In this document: positions 50,601 to 60,051 of the stretch, one piece after another | How positions within the stretch are numbered: position 1 is the stretch's first letter | Layout of the letters: each line of letters opens with the position of its first letter | Source: Hymenolepis diminuta | Lineage: Eukaryota > Platyhelminthes > Cestoda > Cyclophyllidea > Hymenolepididae | Assembly (NCBI GenBank): GCA_900708905.1 | Contig: CAADRB010000049.1 | Coordinates: 973,533 to 1,037,532 of the forward strand | Length of the DNA: 64,000 bases | Direction: 5' to 3' | Made by a program: the position numbers and the translations under genes | The notes under the pieces: model-generated | The model's input: only the letters and a program-made list of their open reading frames with translations | The model's database searches: none | Told to the model about the DNA's origin: nothing

Positions 50601-53436
50601 AGTATTCCCGAGTGAATTCCTATCCGCGAAGTTTTGGGATCTATTAACAATTAGTTGGCCACTCCTTTTTTAAAATAAATTTGTCTCCTATAGACTAATT
50701 CAGTTGATATTACCTTAGATGCTTTAGTGTATGTCATTATATACGCTTGTAAAACTATTATGCTGTGTGAAACGTGTCTAACTGAATGCCTTTAAATTCT
50801 GAGACGGTCATTTATAATAGATCAACCCTGCTGTATTCGTGTGCGTAGTCAATTGAGGAGCCTATTTTGTACTTTCTGTACTCTGAATTGTTTAAAAGGT
50901 ATTAAAGGCATCCTTATTTATGAGAAATGAATAGAAATTTTAGGGAGATTAATCCTCCAATAAAAGATATCTATTTCTTTCTTCACCCTCAGCTGTGACT
51001 TAATGAACTCATTAGATCCAGAGATACCATCTCATTATCAGAACAGTAAGAAAACGAATATAAGAGGTCAGCGATTCACTAAAGGATTCTTTATTGATTG
51101 CTCGAGTTATTTTATTCTATATTTGGTTTCATTATGTTTCCTCACGATCAGTGGCTTGGCAGTCAATGTGTACGTCTAACATCAGAAGTCGAGTTTGATA
51201 ATCATTGATGCACATTCATTGAATGAAATTATTCATTGCTCATGTTGCTCAAAAGAGAGGTAGTATATTGCAATCCTCTCATTGGAGGTGGTCTTTGTCC
51301 AATGCAAGTGTTGGAATGTGCAAGAGAATACCAAAAAATATAGGCATTTATTACGAACAAGGTTGGAAGTGCTATAGCAATTTGTTCATTTGTGTTAGTG
51401 TCTCTTCGGATGCTTTAAGCTAGGTACTGTGTTGCACTTTACCTTTCATTCTTTTTCATCCTCAGACTAAACGGAATCTGCTTTTTCTAAAGTAAGAACT
51501 GGATTTTCTCATCTAGTAATCGCCCTGCTTATAGTCACTTGTCCAGATCTGAGATTATAAAATAAGAAGACGAGGTTCTGTGATCGACAATAAGGATGAA
51601 TCGAGATGGGATACCTTGATTTTTTTTACAGCAACTAAGCTATATATAAATTGGAGCTTGATGTCATAGGAATGGTCGAAAGACATGGACAAATTGCCAC
51701 GGTGCTAACCATAATCCAACTGGTAAAAATTAGTATCTTGGGCGCCCTTCGACTTCTGTTCGTCGGCTCCAGATTAGGACCGCTTTATTTCGTCCTAACT
51801 AAAAGACAACTAGTGTGTCTACTAATTCTGACACCAATTTGATCAGAATAATAAATTAAGTTTCTTGAATGAACCTCGTGTTCTACAACTAGTCCAATCT
51901 GTCAGAATATCGAGTTGAAAACTCTAAAAAAAGATGTATTTTTGCACTGAGGTCAAAATGTAGCACAGAGAGACACTATGCATATCTATATATCTCAGAG
52001 GGGCAATTTGTCACAATTACCCCGTGTGTAATTTAAAAATAGTGTTGACTCTAACTTCCTCTAAATGCGCTTCACAAGCCGCATCTGATTGGTCCTGCAC
52101 TGAAGCGAGTTTGGCCACAGAGCCAAGGGAGATGGCTTAATGGCTATTTTTTGCCAAGTAAAACGATGATCAAAACTAAAACCTAACCTTTTATTATAAC
52201 GGTTGCCAGCGCTCTCTAATTTTAAGCAAACGATTTCAGTATTATGAAAGTAATTTCCTGCACAAGTTCTTATCTGCGATTTTTTAAGGGCGGGGAAAGC
52301 AAATTATGATACTTCGCGTTAATGTCATGGAATCGCCTTGAGTGAACACAGCTTACGGAGCTCTGCTTAATATGTTTTAGCTATCCTATCTCTGCTATTA
52401 AAAACTGGAACCTGCACAATATCTCATATGGTCATTTGCTCTCCCAATCGTTGGAAGAAAAATAGGTTGAGGTAGCAAGAACGACTCTTCTTGACTGACA
52501 ATCAGTCAATAAGCGCTTGATATCGTAGAAAAGAATTATCTGAAATCCGGAAGAAAAGTATTAAAATGTGAAGTTCTGTACTTATTAGGTAAATTTTGTA
52601 CAACTCGAATCCAAAATAAAAGTGGACTTTGCTCTGAGCATCTTTTTGATCTCTTCTCATTTGTCATTTGTTGGACTTTCTGTTAACCAATTCCAGTTGC
52701 TTCTCACGATGAAAATCGCAATTTGTCTGTAATCACTGTGAGTAACTGTAATATTGAAGGAGATCATTGATACGTTAACTATTTATCCGTGATTGCAAAT
52801 AGCTAGGTCTTAAAATCGCCCAGTACATTTTTTATTTTTAAACTTAGCAAGAATGAAACTGAGGGCTATACGACCACTGCTCGGAAAAAATTACTATGCA
52901 ATGCTTTATGTTGAAGCATTGCTACACCATTTAAGGGCTTTGTTAGAAGTTAAAAATGATTATATGATTGTAGAAGAATCGAAATACTGTAGAGATTTAT
53001 ATTCAATTAAAATGGTTAGGATTTGATTTAAAATAATCTTTTCTCTCTCTTTAGCAGATGCTTCCTCGGGTCATCATGTAACCGCCCCAAGTCAATCACA
53101 AAATTCAAAAACGAGTACTCTATCGACGGGTAAGTGAACTGAGTCACTAGAAAAATGTACAACTTGTGTATACTTGTGCGTGTTTCCATAGAAACCACCT
53201 CATCAACGACGAAGCACCAGCATTCACACTCTATGCCTCTGCCGTGCGCCCCCCACCATGCCAGAGGGGCCCTAGGTCCCCCTCAGTGCTGCGATCCCAT
53301 TGGCTGGCCAGTTGCATCCCCTAGAGAGTTGTCATTTCCATCACAACATAGCCACAATCCTTTGCCACTTGAACAGGAACAATCGCCTGCTCAATCACAT
53401 CCCCAATCAACTATTGTGGAGGCTCAGAATTTGTAA
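17134..53436 (+). CDS. NRBP: NRBP-type (nuclear receptor-binding protein / MADM) pseudokinase with long C-terminal extension, 14 coding exons
   Basis: Spliced model: 17134-17613, 17656-17785, 17831-17904, 18684-18909, 19961-20225, 33145-33814, 37890-38333, 39007-39173, 39397-39556, 41527-41740, 45838-46319, 48160-48568, 53058-53129, 53192-53436. Phases match at all 13 junctions and the total is 4038 nt (1345 residues). NRBP is a WNK-related pseudokinase and scaffold implicated in vesicle traffic and cell growth control. Residues about 31-43 are acidic; 44-300 are the kinase-like domain with His88 at the usual beta3 lysine, H-G-N (183-185) for HRD and no DFG; 289-299 carry VPSLKLLSAK, an NRBP signature; 386-397 carry KYLEDVKNGFYP, close to human FLEDVRNGIYP. 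Residues 670-701 are acidic and 745-810 resemble the C-terminal PF2-like domain. The remaining ~530 residues are unrecognised. Start: TAA lies directly before the ATG. Identity of the first 400 residues is firm; the C-terminal linkage is inferred from phase and lack of any new start. Confidence 0.85.
17614..17655 (+). other. 42-nt micro-intron 1
   Basis: GTATGC...TTAG. It joins SKH to IWRRHVGQLL in phase 0, which restores the alpha-E helix found in NRBP1 (AWKRWCTQIL). Reading through the donor hits a stop at 17653-17655, so removal is required. Confidence 0.88.
17656..17785 (+). CDS. NRBP: NRBP exon 2: catalytic-loop region of the pseudokinase
   Basis: Residues 161-203 plus one base. LNYLHRLGITHGNLKKEDIY corresponds to the NRBP loop LSYLHSC..IIHGNLTCDTIF: His-Gly-Asn replaces His-Arg-Asp, so the catalytic Asp is absent, as in all NRBPs. 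LKVGP replaces the DFG-like strand, leaving no metal-binding Asp. Donor GTATGT after a split codon. Confidence 0.92.
17786..17830 (+). other. 45-nt micro-intron 2
   Basis: GTATGT...CTAG with an internal T-rich tract just before the acceptor. Phase 1. It lies exactly where the activation segment should be coded and is too short to hide another exon. Confidence 0.88.
17831..17904 (+). CDS. NRBP: NRBP exon 3: shortened activation segment and alpha-F start
   Basis: Completes Phe204 and codes to Glu228. HPSDIYAFGVLALE matches human TAVDIYSFGMCALE, including the alpha-F Asp. Only about 14 residues separate the former DFG site from DIYAFG, against about 36 in human NRBP1, so most of the activation segment, including the APE-like motif, is missing. 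Donor GTAAGT, phase 0. Confidence 0.9.
17905..18683 (+). other. Intron 3 (779 nt)
   Basis: GTAAGT to TATAG. AT-rich; I see no further exon or repeat in it. Confidence 0.8.
18684..18909 (+). CDS. NRBP: NRBP exon 4: C-lobe end of the pseudokinase
   Basis: Residues 229-303. LTDPQQRSFIEACIDPNPANR parallels human LEDPLQREFIQKCLQSEPARR, Arg274 is the conserved alpha-I arginine, and the exon finishes with NHPAVTEVPSLKLLSAKALV, nearly identical in pattern to FHPALFEVPSLKLLAAHCIV. This is the strongest single piece of evidence for NRBP. Donor GTAGGT, phase 1. Confidence 0.95.
18910..19960 (+). other. Intron 4 (1051 nt)
   Basis: GTAGGT to TTTTGCAG. Contains short ATT-rich stretches near 19440-19575 and nothing else recognisable. 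Confidence 0.8.
19961..20225 (+). CDS. NRBP: NRBP exon 5: linker with the conserved LEDV helix
   Basis: Residues 304-391 plus two bases. Begins with a Pro/Gln/Glu and Thr/Ala-rich linker, then a stretch with VKTENVTVFVQLMDDYV and ends KYLEDV, which joins across a 12.9-kb intron to K-NGFYPFLG. The joined motif equals the FLEDVRNGIYPL segment downstream of the kinase fold in NRBP1. Donor GTGAGT (20226), phase 2. Confidence 0.9.
22433..22630. repeat. Dispersed repeat C, copy 1 (in intron 5)
   Basis: Aligns with 61748-61935: TTTTTGGACTCG, TCAAAATTC, ATGTTCA(G/C)TGC, TATTGACC(G/A)G, TCAAGAAGGATCG(A/T)(T)CTTG. About 39 kb apart, same orientation. Confidence 0.65.
22947..22963. repeat. Short CAG microsatellite
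   Basis: About five CAG units in intron 5; no coding context. Confidence 0.6.
25191..25411. repeat. Dispersed repeat B, copy 2 (in intron 5)
   Basis: Best-preserved partner of 10427-10668, same orientation. Confidence 0.7.
26269..26281. repeat. Poly-G run, 13 nt
   Basis: Uninterrupted G run in an AT-rich intron. Confidence 0.9.
31905..32800 (+). pseudogene. Dead mariner-type (IS630-Tc1-mariner) transposase in intron 5
   Basis: N-terminal helix-turn-helix: LKIARFLKVARSFVCKVRKEL, then RTPEFVRRVRG. Further on, in several frames, LFFSNENNFQ (family FFSDEKxF, so the first catalytic Asp is Asn), WEDPIEVPTVMH, VTVMVFGVVKG, NLRVNEDAYVETLQTSVK, VANGRPC, QQN (family QQD, second Asp lost) and KTQDGMTENFHHHVTPNL. 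Many stops and frameshifts. Terminal inverted repeats were not found by eye. Confidence 0.85.
33145..33814 (+). CDS. NRBP: NRBP exon 6: conserved NG-x-YP motif plus Ser/Thr/Asn-rich linker
   Basis: Residues 392-615. Opens with NGFYPFLGYRFG, the NRBP motif, followed by EEEDE and a long low-complexity Ser/Thr/Asn linker. At 560-574 QLKQYL..MLNGVIP echoes the KYLEDVKNGFYP pattern. The 3' border is inferred: the reading frame must leave in phase 0 to join the next exon, and the only GT that fits is AGG|GTGCGA at 33815. Without splicing there the frame stops at 33902-33904. Confidence 0.8.
33815..37889 (+). other. Intron 6 (4075 nt)
   Basis: Weak donor GTGCGA, strong acceptor TTTCTTTCAG. Holds a dispersed repeat copy with an adjacent poly-G run (37350-37570). 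Otherwise AT-rich without visible genes. Confidence 0.7.
37350..37570. repeat. Dispersed repeat D, copy 1, with poly-G run (in intron 6)
   Basis: Pairs with 59183-59400: GTAGTAT, CCCGCTAAA, AGGAATGTATTGA / AAGAATGTATTGA, GTATTAATGG with ATTCACAC / CTTCACAC. A 12-nt G run (37520-37531) sits inside this copy and is absent from the other. Confidence 0.6.
37890..38333 (+). CDS. NRBP: NRBP exon 7: acidic linker and first part of the PF2-like C-terminal domain
   Basis: Residues 616-763. The first residues follow EKR and may correspond to the ETRKVV start of the human C-terminal region. Then an Ala/Thr-rich stretch, an acidic run (670-701, largely GAT/GAN repeats) and a Pro-rich piece. The last ~20 residues (RWQVYVQMWFVEERLKRE) look like the beta-strand start of the WNK/OSR1-type PF2 domain. 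Base composition is much richer in GC than the introns. Donor GTGGGT, phase 0. Confidence 0.85.
38334..39006 (+). other. Intron 7 (673 nt)
   Basis: GTGGGT to TTTCAAG. No repeat or gene recognised. Confidence 0.8.
39007..39173 (+). CDS. NRBP: NRBP exon 8: second part of the PF2-like domain
   Basis: Residues 764-818 plus two bases. LENEWHDYDRIADLFEGSK followed by CLSSNDRIILVRLLAMA fits the PF2/CCT layout (short acidic strand, helix, turn, helix), comparable with IPELAAELVQLGFISEADQ in NRBP1. The match is by pattern, not strong identity. Donor GTACGC after CCCTG, phase 2. Confidence 0.85.
39174..39396 (+). other. Intron 8 (223 nt)
   Basis: GTACGC to TTGTATAG; nothing else seen. Confidence 0.8.
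39397..39556 (+). CDS. NRBP: NRBP exon 9: helical, Gln/His-rich segment
   Basis: Residues 819-872. YTQELYSKLVTLHLHQQAQE reads as an amphipathic helix. Phase 2 in, phase 0 out (donor GTAAAG). No family recognised; it begins the part of the protein absent from vertebrate NRBP. Confidence 0.78.
39557..41526 (+). other. Intron 9 (1970 nt)
   Basis: GTAAAG to TTATCGCAG. AT-rich, no recognisable element. Confidence 0.75.
41527..41740 (+). CDS. NRBP: NRBP exon 10: Ser/Thr/Ala/Pro-rich linker
   Basis: Residues 873-943 plus one base. Low-complexity composition with several His/Cys near its end (DPCHTSVSHSRHALDSC). Donor G|GTAGGT, phase 1, which matches the start of exon 11 only if the acceptor at 45836-45837 is used. 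Confidence 0.75.
41741..45837 (+). other. Intron 10 (4097 nt) with a possible 15-nt cassette
   Basis: GTAGGT to CCTTGTAG. A 15-nt candidate microexon (45679-45693) is flanked by TTTTAACAG and GTGAGT and would keep phase 1. The rest is AT-rich with no named repeat. Confidence 0.7.
45679..45693 (+). CDS. Possible optional 15-nt microexon of the NRBP gene
   Basis: CC TTA TAC TGG GCA G between a good acceptor and a consensus donor (GTGAGT). Inserting it adds five residues (ALYWA) and leaves the downstream frame unchanged. It is not needed for the model and may be chance. Confidence 0.25.
45838..46319 (+). CDS. NRBP: NRBP exon 11: Thr/Ser-rich linker and Cys/His cluster
   Basis: Residues 944-1104. 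After about 100 low-complexity residues comes a compact conserved-looking block: Cys1058-x2-Cys1061-x2-His1064-x3-His1068 ... Cys1080-x-His-Cys1083, a spacing suited to zinc binding, then an acidic helix (TPEDLFDLHLQ). I do not know a family with this spacing. The alternative acceptor 26 nt downstream (ATTCAG) would break phase with exon 10. Donor GTGCGT, phase 0. Confidence 0.82.
46320..48159 (+). other. Intron 11 (1840 nt)
   Basis: GTGCGT to CCCTTCTAG. No gene or clear repeat seen. Confidence 0.75.
48160..48568 (+). CDS. NRBP: NRBP exon 12: Trp/Pro/Cys-rich module and Pro/Ser-rich linker
   Basis: Residues 1105-1240 plus one base. Starts HNVPWPAFLQARFNIPP, then Cys1134, Cys1138, Cys1142, Cys1144 and Cys1153 with aromatic residues (FPWLYAKIP), so it continues the Cys/His module of exon 11. 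From about 1165 on it is Pro/Ser/Thr-rich. Unrecognised by me. Donor G|GTAAGT, phase 1. Confidence 0.82.
48569..53057 (+). other. Intron 12 (4489 nt)
   Basis: GTAAGT to TTTAGCAG (a tandem AG acceptor that could add one codon). AT-rich, no named repeat or gene found. Confidence 0.75.
53058..53129 (+). CDS. NRBP: NRBP exon 13: short Ser/Gln-rich exon
   Basis: 72 nt, phase 1 in and out. Low complexity (HHVTAPSQSQNSKTS). Donor GTAAGT. Because its length is a multiple of three it could be skipped without frame change. Confidence 0.72.
53130..53191 (+). other. 62-nt intron 13
   Basis: GTAAGT to TTTCCATAG. Short intron like those at the 5' end; carries the frame from phase 1 to phase 1. Confidence 0.75.
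53192..53436 (+). CDS. NRBP: NRBP exon 14: C-terminal His/Pro/Gln-rich tail
   Basis: Ends the protein at TAA 53434-53436. Residues about 1265-1345 include KHQHSHSM, two paired Cys (QCCDP) and a Gln/Ser-rich end. No domain recognised. GC content is clearly above the flanking DNA, which supports coding use. Confidence 0.75.
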
Positions 53437-56400
53437 ATTATATGGAGAAGATGTGAACAATTGAACAATACAACCTGTTGACCTTGCTATTCCTTATCTC
53501 TCTCTCCTCTTGTCTATGTAGTGTTTGTGACACTGCTATTGCCAATGCTACTTGGAATGATCTTAACTAGCGCTTATGTCGCTTTTGCTTGTTGCTTTCA
53601 TCCTCCACATTTTGGGGAGGAATGAATCAAGTATTTGTTAGAATCGCATGAGGTTGTTCTGTGATGCTTTTCAATACAACAGGATTAGAATAAATGAACA
53701 TTTATGCAGTTAGATTTATTACTGAACAATATTTATTAATTATTCGAGGGAAATAGGGTAACATGTTCAGAATTCCTATACTGGCTGGGCTTCGAAACAT
53801 TGAATAATACTAATGAATACAGGAATAAATATGAATACATATGTATGAATATGAATACATATTTTTCCATACAATATCAAGAAATGAGAAATATAGATCT
53901 CATGCTTTTACATTAACGAGAAATAGCGATGAAATTCTGAAAATAGCATTTTTCGCCTATCTTTTTTGGAAATATTAGAATCAATATGTAACCGTGAGAT
54001 GAATTAAGCATGTATTTTCTTTTACAAAAGTATTTATTATGGATCAAGAAAATTCTTCTTTTATTTATGATGTGATATAATTCTATTGAAAAAAATATTT
54101 AGTGCTGTTTATTAAGGCCTAATCTGAACAATATAAACCATAATAATAATGCTCTCGCATATTCTATTTCAGAAAATATTTATGAAACAGTTTTTCAAAA
54201 GAAAAGTATTAGACCATCGAAAATAATGTTGGAGCCGGTGTGAATGATTCTTTTGAGTAAATAACCTAGATATGAAATTTTGCATCATAGCAAACACGAT
54301 AAATCGTCAGGAAAATTGGTGAGGTGAAGTGGAGGATATAATGATTACTCGAAAGATATTGAATTAAGGGGAACATAACTTCATAAATGCATATTATCTT
54401 TTAGGTGCTGTAATTCTTTCGCCTCTATTTGGAAATAATAGTGGTTATTTTGTTTAAACATTGTGAATTATAGTTTTTATATATTGAATCCCTCAGAAGT
54501 TACTAATAGCAAAGGAAATTTTTAAGACGTTAATAGTATTCCATAAATCCATTATTTGCATTTTCTAACATCTGGTAGGTGAACAATTTATTGCCTTGGT
54601 ACATCCTCGTCATAACTACGGCGGGTCACGCATGATGAGGTCAACTCCCATTCATCTATTGGTCTGTTACCAACTAGTCACATTCTGCCATATCGAATTA
54701 TGAAGACTAATGATTGGTTCAGTCCAGCCAATTACAATTTGGACAAATCGAATTCCAACTGACTAACCGGTCCGATCGGTTTAAATATGAAGTGGTGCCG
54801 AATTCAAAATATGTTGTGGGAATAGAATAGAAAAGATTTCTATTGAAGTCTCTGAAGTGGAAGTAGATAAACTCAATACAATTACCAAATCATATTATTT
54901 CATCTAAGAGGTGTCTTAAGATATGGTGTACTAGAGATCACCGGGTTGTGTAAATTTGATACAACTGTCATCAAACCCTTATTGAAATAGAGCAGCAATT
55001 GGTAATATATAGACGGGCAATAAGATAGCCGGAAAGTGGTGAGTCAGTGCTTGTCTAAAGTAGTCGGAAACTAGGGTATAGAGATCTGTTTGTTCAGCCG
55101 TGCTGAGCCCATGGCGTGTGCGTCGGTTGCAAAACCATTTAGCAACTAACCCTATTCACCTTACCTATGATCGGGATATTAAATAGGTCTACCAGAGAAT
55201 ATTGGCAACATTATTGTAATGATTAATGTAGGCGAAGAAAATTGGTTATATCAGACCCATCGAACGATGATTGGGAAATTAAGTCAAACTGATTTGGCAA
55301 TTGGCTTTTCCGAACTGCGTTGATCAGGTAGCCGAGCAGTCTTAAATTCTGAAACAGAAGATTAACGTTAAGCTGGCTCGCATTAGAAAACATTCAAAGT
55401 AACTTTGAAATTGAAACAAATGAAAGATCAAATTAATGAAGAGGGTTTGAAGTGGATTTGATTAAATATTGAAATGACGTACTGAAATAGAAACAGCACA
55501 GATATTTAATGAGCTTAAAATACATATCTTTTCCATAGGAAGGTTAAACATTATTATCTCCACGCTTGTGGATAAATTTTATGGTAATATTTATTACATT
55601 GAACAAAATTTCTTAAAGAGAGTAAAATTGAGGAGTAATAAGCCATTTGTATCCCAGATAATTGTGCGATGTCGCTATTGCTAAACATTCTATGCTGAGA
55701 CTTACAGTGATTATATTGTCATCATTGAAGATTGTTTCTTTGACGTTCAGACTTTTACTCAACTTATTCTCGATCCTCTCCAGTGGCCTCATTGTTAGAC
55801 TAGTTACTGTACCTCTTTTTCTAATGCTGCTCAAGATAAAAATGCGAATTTCTACGTTGCTTTGGATAATTATATTAATAATGTTTAAGTTTTCCAAAAT
55901 ACAATAAATCGAATATTGACAAAGTATCCAGAGATTATCCTTAAAAGTTCTTGAAATAAGGTCATTTAAACTATATATTCGAAAGTTCTCTTGTATAGTA
56001 TATTAGAATCAATTAAAGTTCCAGTGGCGGTGCAAGGTTAACTCTTCTAATTCTCTTAGTTTCTAAGATTTCTTTGAATCGAATATTCGGAAAAATTGTA
56101 AATCATTTTTATTCAAATCAATCTTTTAGTAAACGATAATAACATTTTTAAGTAGATTTTTTATCAGACAAAATCTGAAACCGCGCAGAATTTAAAGGGT
56201 GTTTGGAAGGTATATAAGATCCTAAAAAGTCTCCAAAGCGCAAGAAGATGAACCTAATACAGTTATCAAAAACTGTCATTTCCACTAACGGCCATTTCAC
56301 TAGTTTTTGGAGCACACCTTCCACAAGAACGAAAAACACTAATTTTTAGGAGTTTGTTGCTGAATTTGATGGTGAATAAGGCTTAGACTTAAAGCATCAC

Positions 56401-58720
56401 TTCTAAAAGAAGGTGAGAAAGCGGACCAATGCAATGGGCAGTTTGTTCCCTTCTGTGCACAACCAGTGCAGAGTGTGACCACTCGTCCTGATTAATTCTC
56501 GTCAATAGGAAAGGTGGTAGAATACGAGTTTTTCTCAAGACCGCCTCCAGAATACCTTCTCTCTACCAAGTGTTGCGAAAACAAATAATGGGCTTTTGAA
56601 GTTAAAATAAGTTTAGAAAAATGAATGAAAACATACTATGTTGCTAAAAACATACTTCAGAAGATTGACGTGTATTTAACCAGTACACGCAAAGTGGGAA
56701 AAGTAATAATAGCTTCCAGTTTTATATCTAAAAGAATCATAACATTGCTAGGAAACTCAGATAACAAAGCGTAAAAATCGAATACTTTATAAATTTTAAA
56801 ATACATTTTACTGTTGATATGCAAATAAAAGAAGTTGAATTGAATTTCCTAATTTAACTTTAAAAAAGGAAAAACAAAACAAAATTATATAATTTTAATG
56901 ATTGAAAGTAACTCATACATTTCATTAATCTCAAAATGGATTGCCTATTGTTGGACACAGAAACCATCTCTGAGGCCGACGTCCATATAATTTTTTGCTA
57001 AACAAGCAGTCGATCATCTCCGACGTATCCAAGCTGATATAAGTCAATATATTTTCTTAAAAAACAGTGTTAGAGATAACATATTTTACCAGCTTCCTAG
57101 GGGTGAGTAACTTTACAAGGATGTCAACAGAATATTGAAATTTTATGACTTTCCATTCCTGCTTATTAATGGACATGACTCACAGATACTATGAAATCAT
57201 TATGATGATTTCACACATTAAAAGATAAAAAGCAGTCAAGCTTAGAGGAGTTCTACTGTCAGATGTTGTTTGTGAATAAGTAGTTGAGATTGACAATGGA
57301 ATAAACAGCCATCAAAAAAAAATGAGGAATAATATAGATAAAAAAAAGGGAATAGCACGATCAAATCTGTGATTTTCCTGTCAATTATTGATATGCTGAG
57401 TAATCACTAACATCAGTATGGTGTCCCTAAATGATTGCACTAATCACATCCTGTTCAGACGTGTTCTTTCCAGACTCCCTGTTCCTATAGAAAATACTAA
57501 CATTAATACGGTGCCCAGGGTATACACAATGACCGTGAGTTTTACCTTACATCGTACAAGCGGATACAATTTTGATAATTAAGAGGGAGAACATTTGACT
57601 TTGATTAAATCTTTGGAGAGTTTTGGAAAGTGAAGATTTGGAGAGTAGAAAATTAAATCAACTGAAATATGGAGATGCCAATTTTGAAAAGTAGGGGTCT
57701 CTAGGACTCGAGTCTCCATTTGCTCCTTTTTGTCCTCAACACCCTCAGAGTACTTGAGAAGTTCATTTCTGTTGGAGAATAGTTTTTAAACCAACTAGAA
57801 ACAACTACAGAGATTATTATTGACTGAAATTCGAGCTTTCCTGTAGCCCCATTATCACACATTTCACGATCTAGCTCTAAGTTGTCTGATGTCAGAAGAA
57901 CGATAACATCGGGAAAAGTGTTAGCTGGTTTTGAAGCTGTAAATATAAGTTTGTGACGGCTAAACGCTATACTAAATGAAGATGGAAGTGGTACAACCGC
58001 TCATCCTTTAACCTCGCGCAATTTCACCCACATAATAAGTAATAGTGGCAGATCATTTTGTATGTAGTTCCCAATAAGTTACAGGAGGCACTTCATTTAC
58101 GAAGCCTTACTTGGGACTCCAAATGTCTTCCTTTTCATTTGCGGAGTTGAAGAATGCGGATAACCTGCTTATTCACAGCTGTTTGTGTCCAAGTTGTTTG
58201 TGATCTAGTAGAAAAACACCGAATGGTGATTGCGGTCTATCAAAATGGCCTTTTCGAATCCAATTAAGTCCTTTAAGAAAAGATCAGAAATGCGGCAACT
58301 TAACCTACAAATACCTTAAGAGTAAATACATTGTTCTCTAGAAACGAACTCGACCAAAACAATGAACCAACGAGGACACTTGCTGCTCAATTTCTTCCAA
58401 AATCTTAACTCACTATAATATAAAAATGACAATAATTCCAAAATGTATAAAGCCAACAATCGAGAAGGTTCACTTCAGTTACTTTTTTGCCAACCAAACA
58501 CATTCTTACTCCTGCAAACCTCTGAAGTCGGTTCATATTTACATGACCTCTATTTGCAAATTCAGTCTCAATAAAAACTCGGGACTCCTACACTTTTGTA
58601 ATCTGAGGTGGCATAATTCTTCCAATATGATCTATCCGTCCACTAGATACTGCTGAGCTACAGTTAACTCAGACCCGGGGAGAGAGATAAGGCAGATGCG
58701 TAGTTACTCAAGCTTTTCAT
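53437..58720. other. Downstream intergenic DNA
   Basis: Contains the poly(A) signal noted separately, and a tandem-like GAATACATAT tract at 53815-53867. Open frames near 55613-55907 on both strands are low in complexity and not called. Confidence 0.45.
53689..53694 (+). terminator. Candidate poly(A) signal of the NRBP gene
   Basis: AATAAA 253 nt after the stop codon. First canonical hexamer downstream of the CDS. Confidence 0.5.
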
Positions 58721-58905
58721 GTCCGGAGATCAAAACGCCGGCGGACCGATAGAAGTTTTGCTGTAAATAATAGTCAAGGTGTTGGTAGGGTCATGCGCTC
58801 CCATATCGATAAGGATGATGGGCGACTTAGGGAAAAACTGTGGCAATTGTCGATCCCGAGACGAAATATAAACGTTGCTTTGTTTCATCGGCTTTCTGTC
58901 AGATA
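58721..58905. repeat. Dispersed repeat B, copy 3 (most diverged)
   Basis: Shares GATCAAAACGC, GATG(A/G)TGGGCGACTT, AATTG(T/C)(C/T)GATCCCGAG and TTTCATCGGCTTTCTGTCAG with the copies at 10.4 and 25.2 kb. Confidence 0.6.
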
Positions 58906-59182
58906 ACTTCTATTGATATTTAATATGTTTTTCTTAAGAAGAGTAAAAGAGCTCAAGTCAATAACGCCTCGATATTTGCTAACTTCCCTTGTTGTTAATT
59001 ATCAAAAATTATTCATAGGCTCTATCCTACGTTGGTGTTCTTTAAGTTTTGGCTGATTCCGTATTTTGAATTACCAGAGACCAAACTGCTCGTGACGCCA
59101 AATGTTATATTCTGAAGTCCCCAAATGTTGTATATTGAAGCATCACCGAGGTCGATTTGAAATGATACCAGCTGCGATATCT

Positions 59183-59400
59183 TGTAGTATACCCGCTAAA
59201 CCTCACTCAGTAGTATTGGAAGTCACACAGTACCCAAACCAGCGGAACACATGTCCAGAGAATTGAATAGCACAAGAATGTATTGAATAGGATAACGGTG
59301 CTGACAGGATGTATGTACAAAGCAGGTGAAACACTGAGGAATGTATTAATGGCACTTCACACACAGAGGCTGGCAGATAGTCATCACAAATATAGGCAGA
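59183..59400. repeat. Dispersed repeat D, copy 2
   Basis: Partner of 37350-37570, same orientation, without the poly-G run. Confidence 0.6.
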
Positions 59401-60051
59401 TAGGCGCAACAAAGGTATGCAGGCAGGGATTATTCACCCTTAGCAATGCTGAATGGGAATTGTAATCACACCTTATCGTTGAATAAATGGAATACAGACC
59501 AATTGGGAATTAGGAAGGAAATTATTAATGATTGAATGAATGGACTGTAAAACAATAGGGGATCTGAAAGGATACGCGACGTAATGAAGCAGAAGAGTTG
59601 CACAAATGACGTACCGTTATAGTAGAATTTGAAATGTAGGTATACAGCACACATGATATTGAATAGTATGAAATCAGTATTGGTGAGCAGCTTTAAATGC
59701 TATAATTTTAAAATAGGAGGATGTTAAAATATGAGCGGTCGCTTATTCACTCTATAAGTCCTTGTTAATTATTGTACCCGAGGAACTGTGATCCCGTCGA
59801 TAGTGCCAGAGCATTCTTTCTTTTCCGTGAACATTCGCCTATAGTTGGCAGTTTCGCACTTCACTCTTTTCTCTCAAATTATTCTGGAGTGGGGTGTTAC
59901 ACTATTAGAGATAAGAACGAATACTGTTGACTGTTCTAGCCATGGCGACACAGCCAAATCGGAGACCTCCTCGCATTCCTAATCGACTTGTCCTAGCCAC
60001 GATTTTCCCTAAGCTTTCTTTTCAGTTCTACTTGGAATTTAATTAATCAAA
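59401..60051. other. Intergenic, nothing recognised
   Basis: No supported gene or repeat. Confidence 0.45.
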
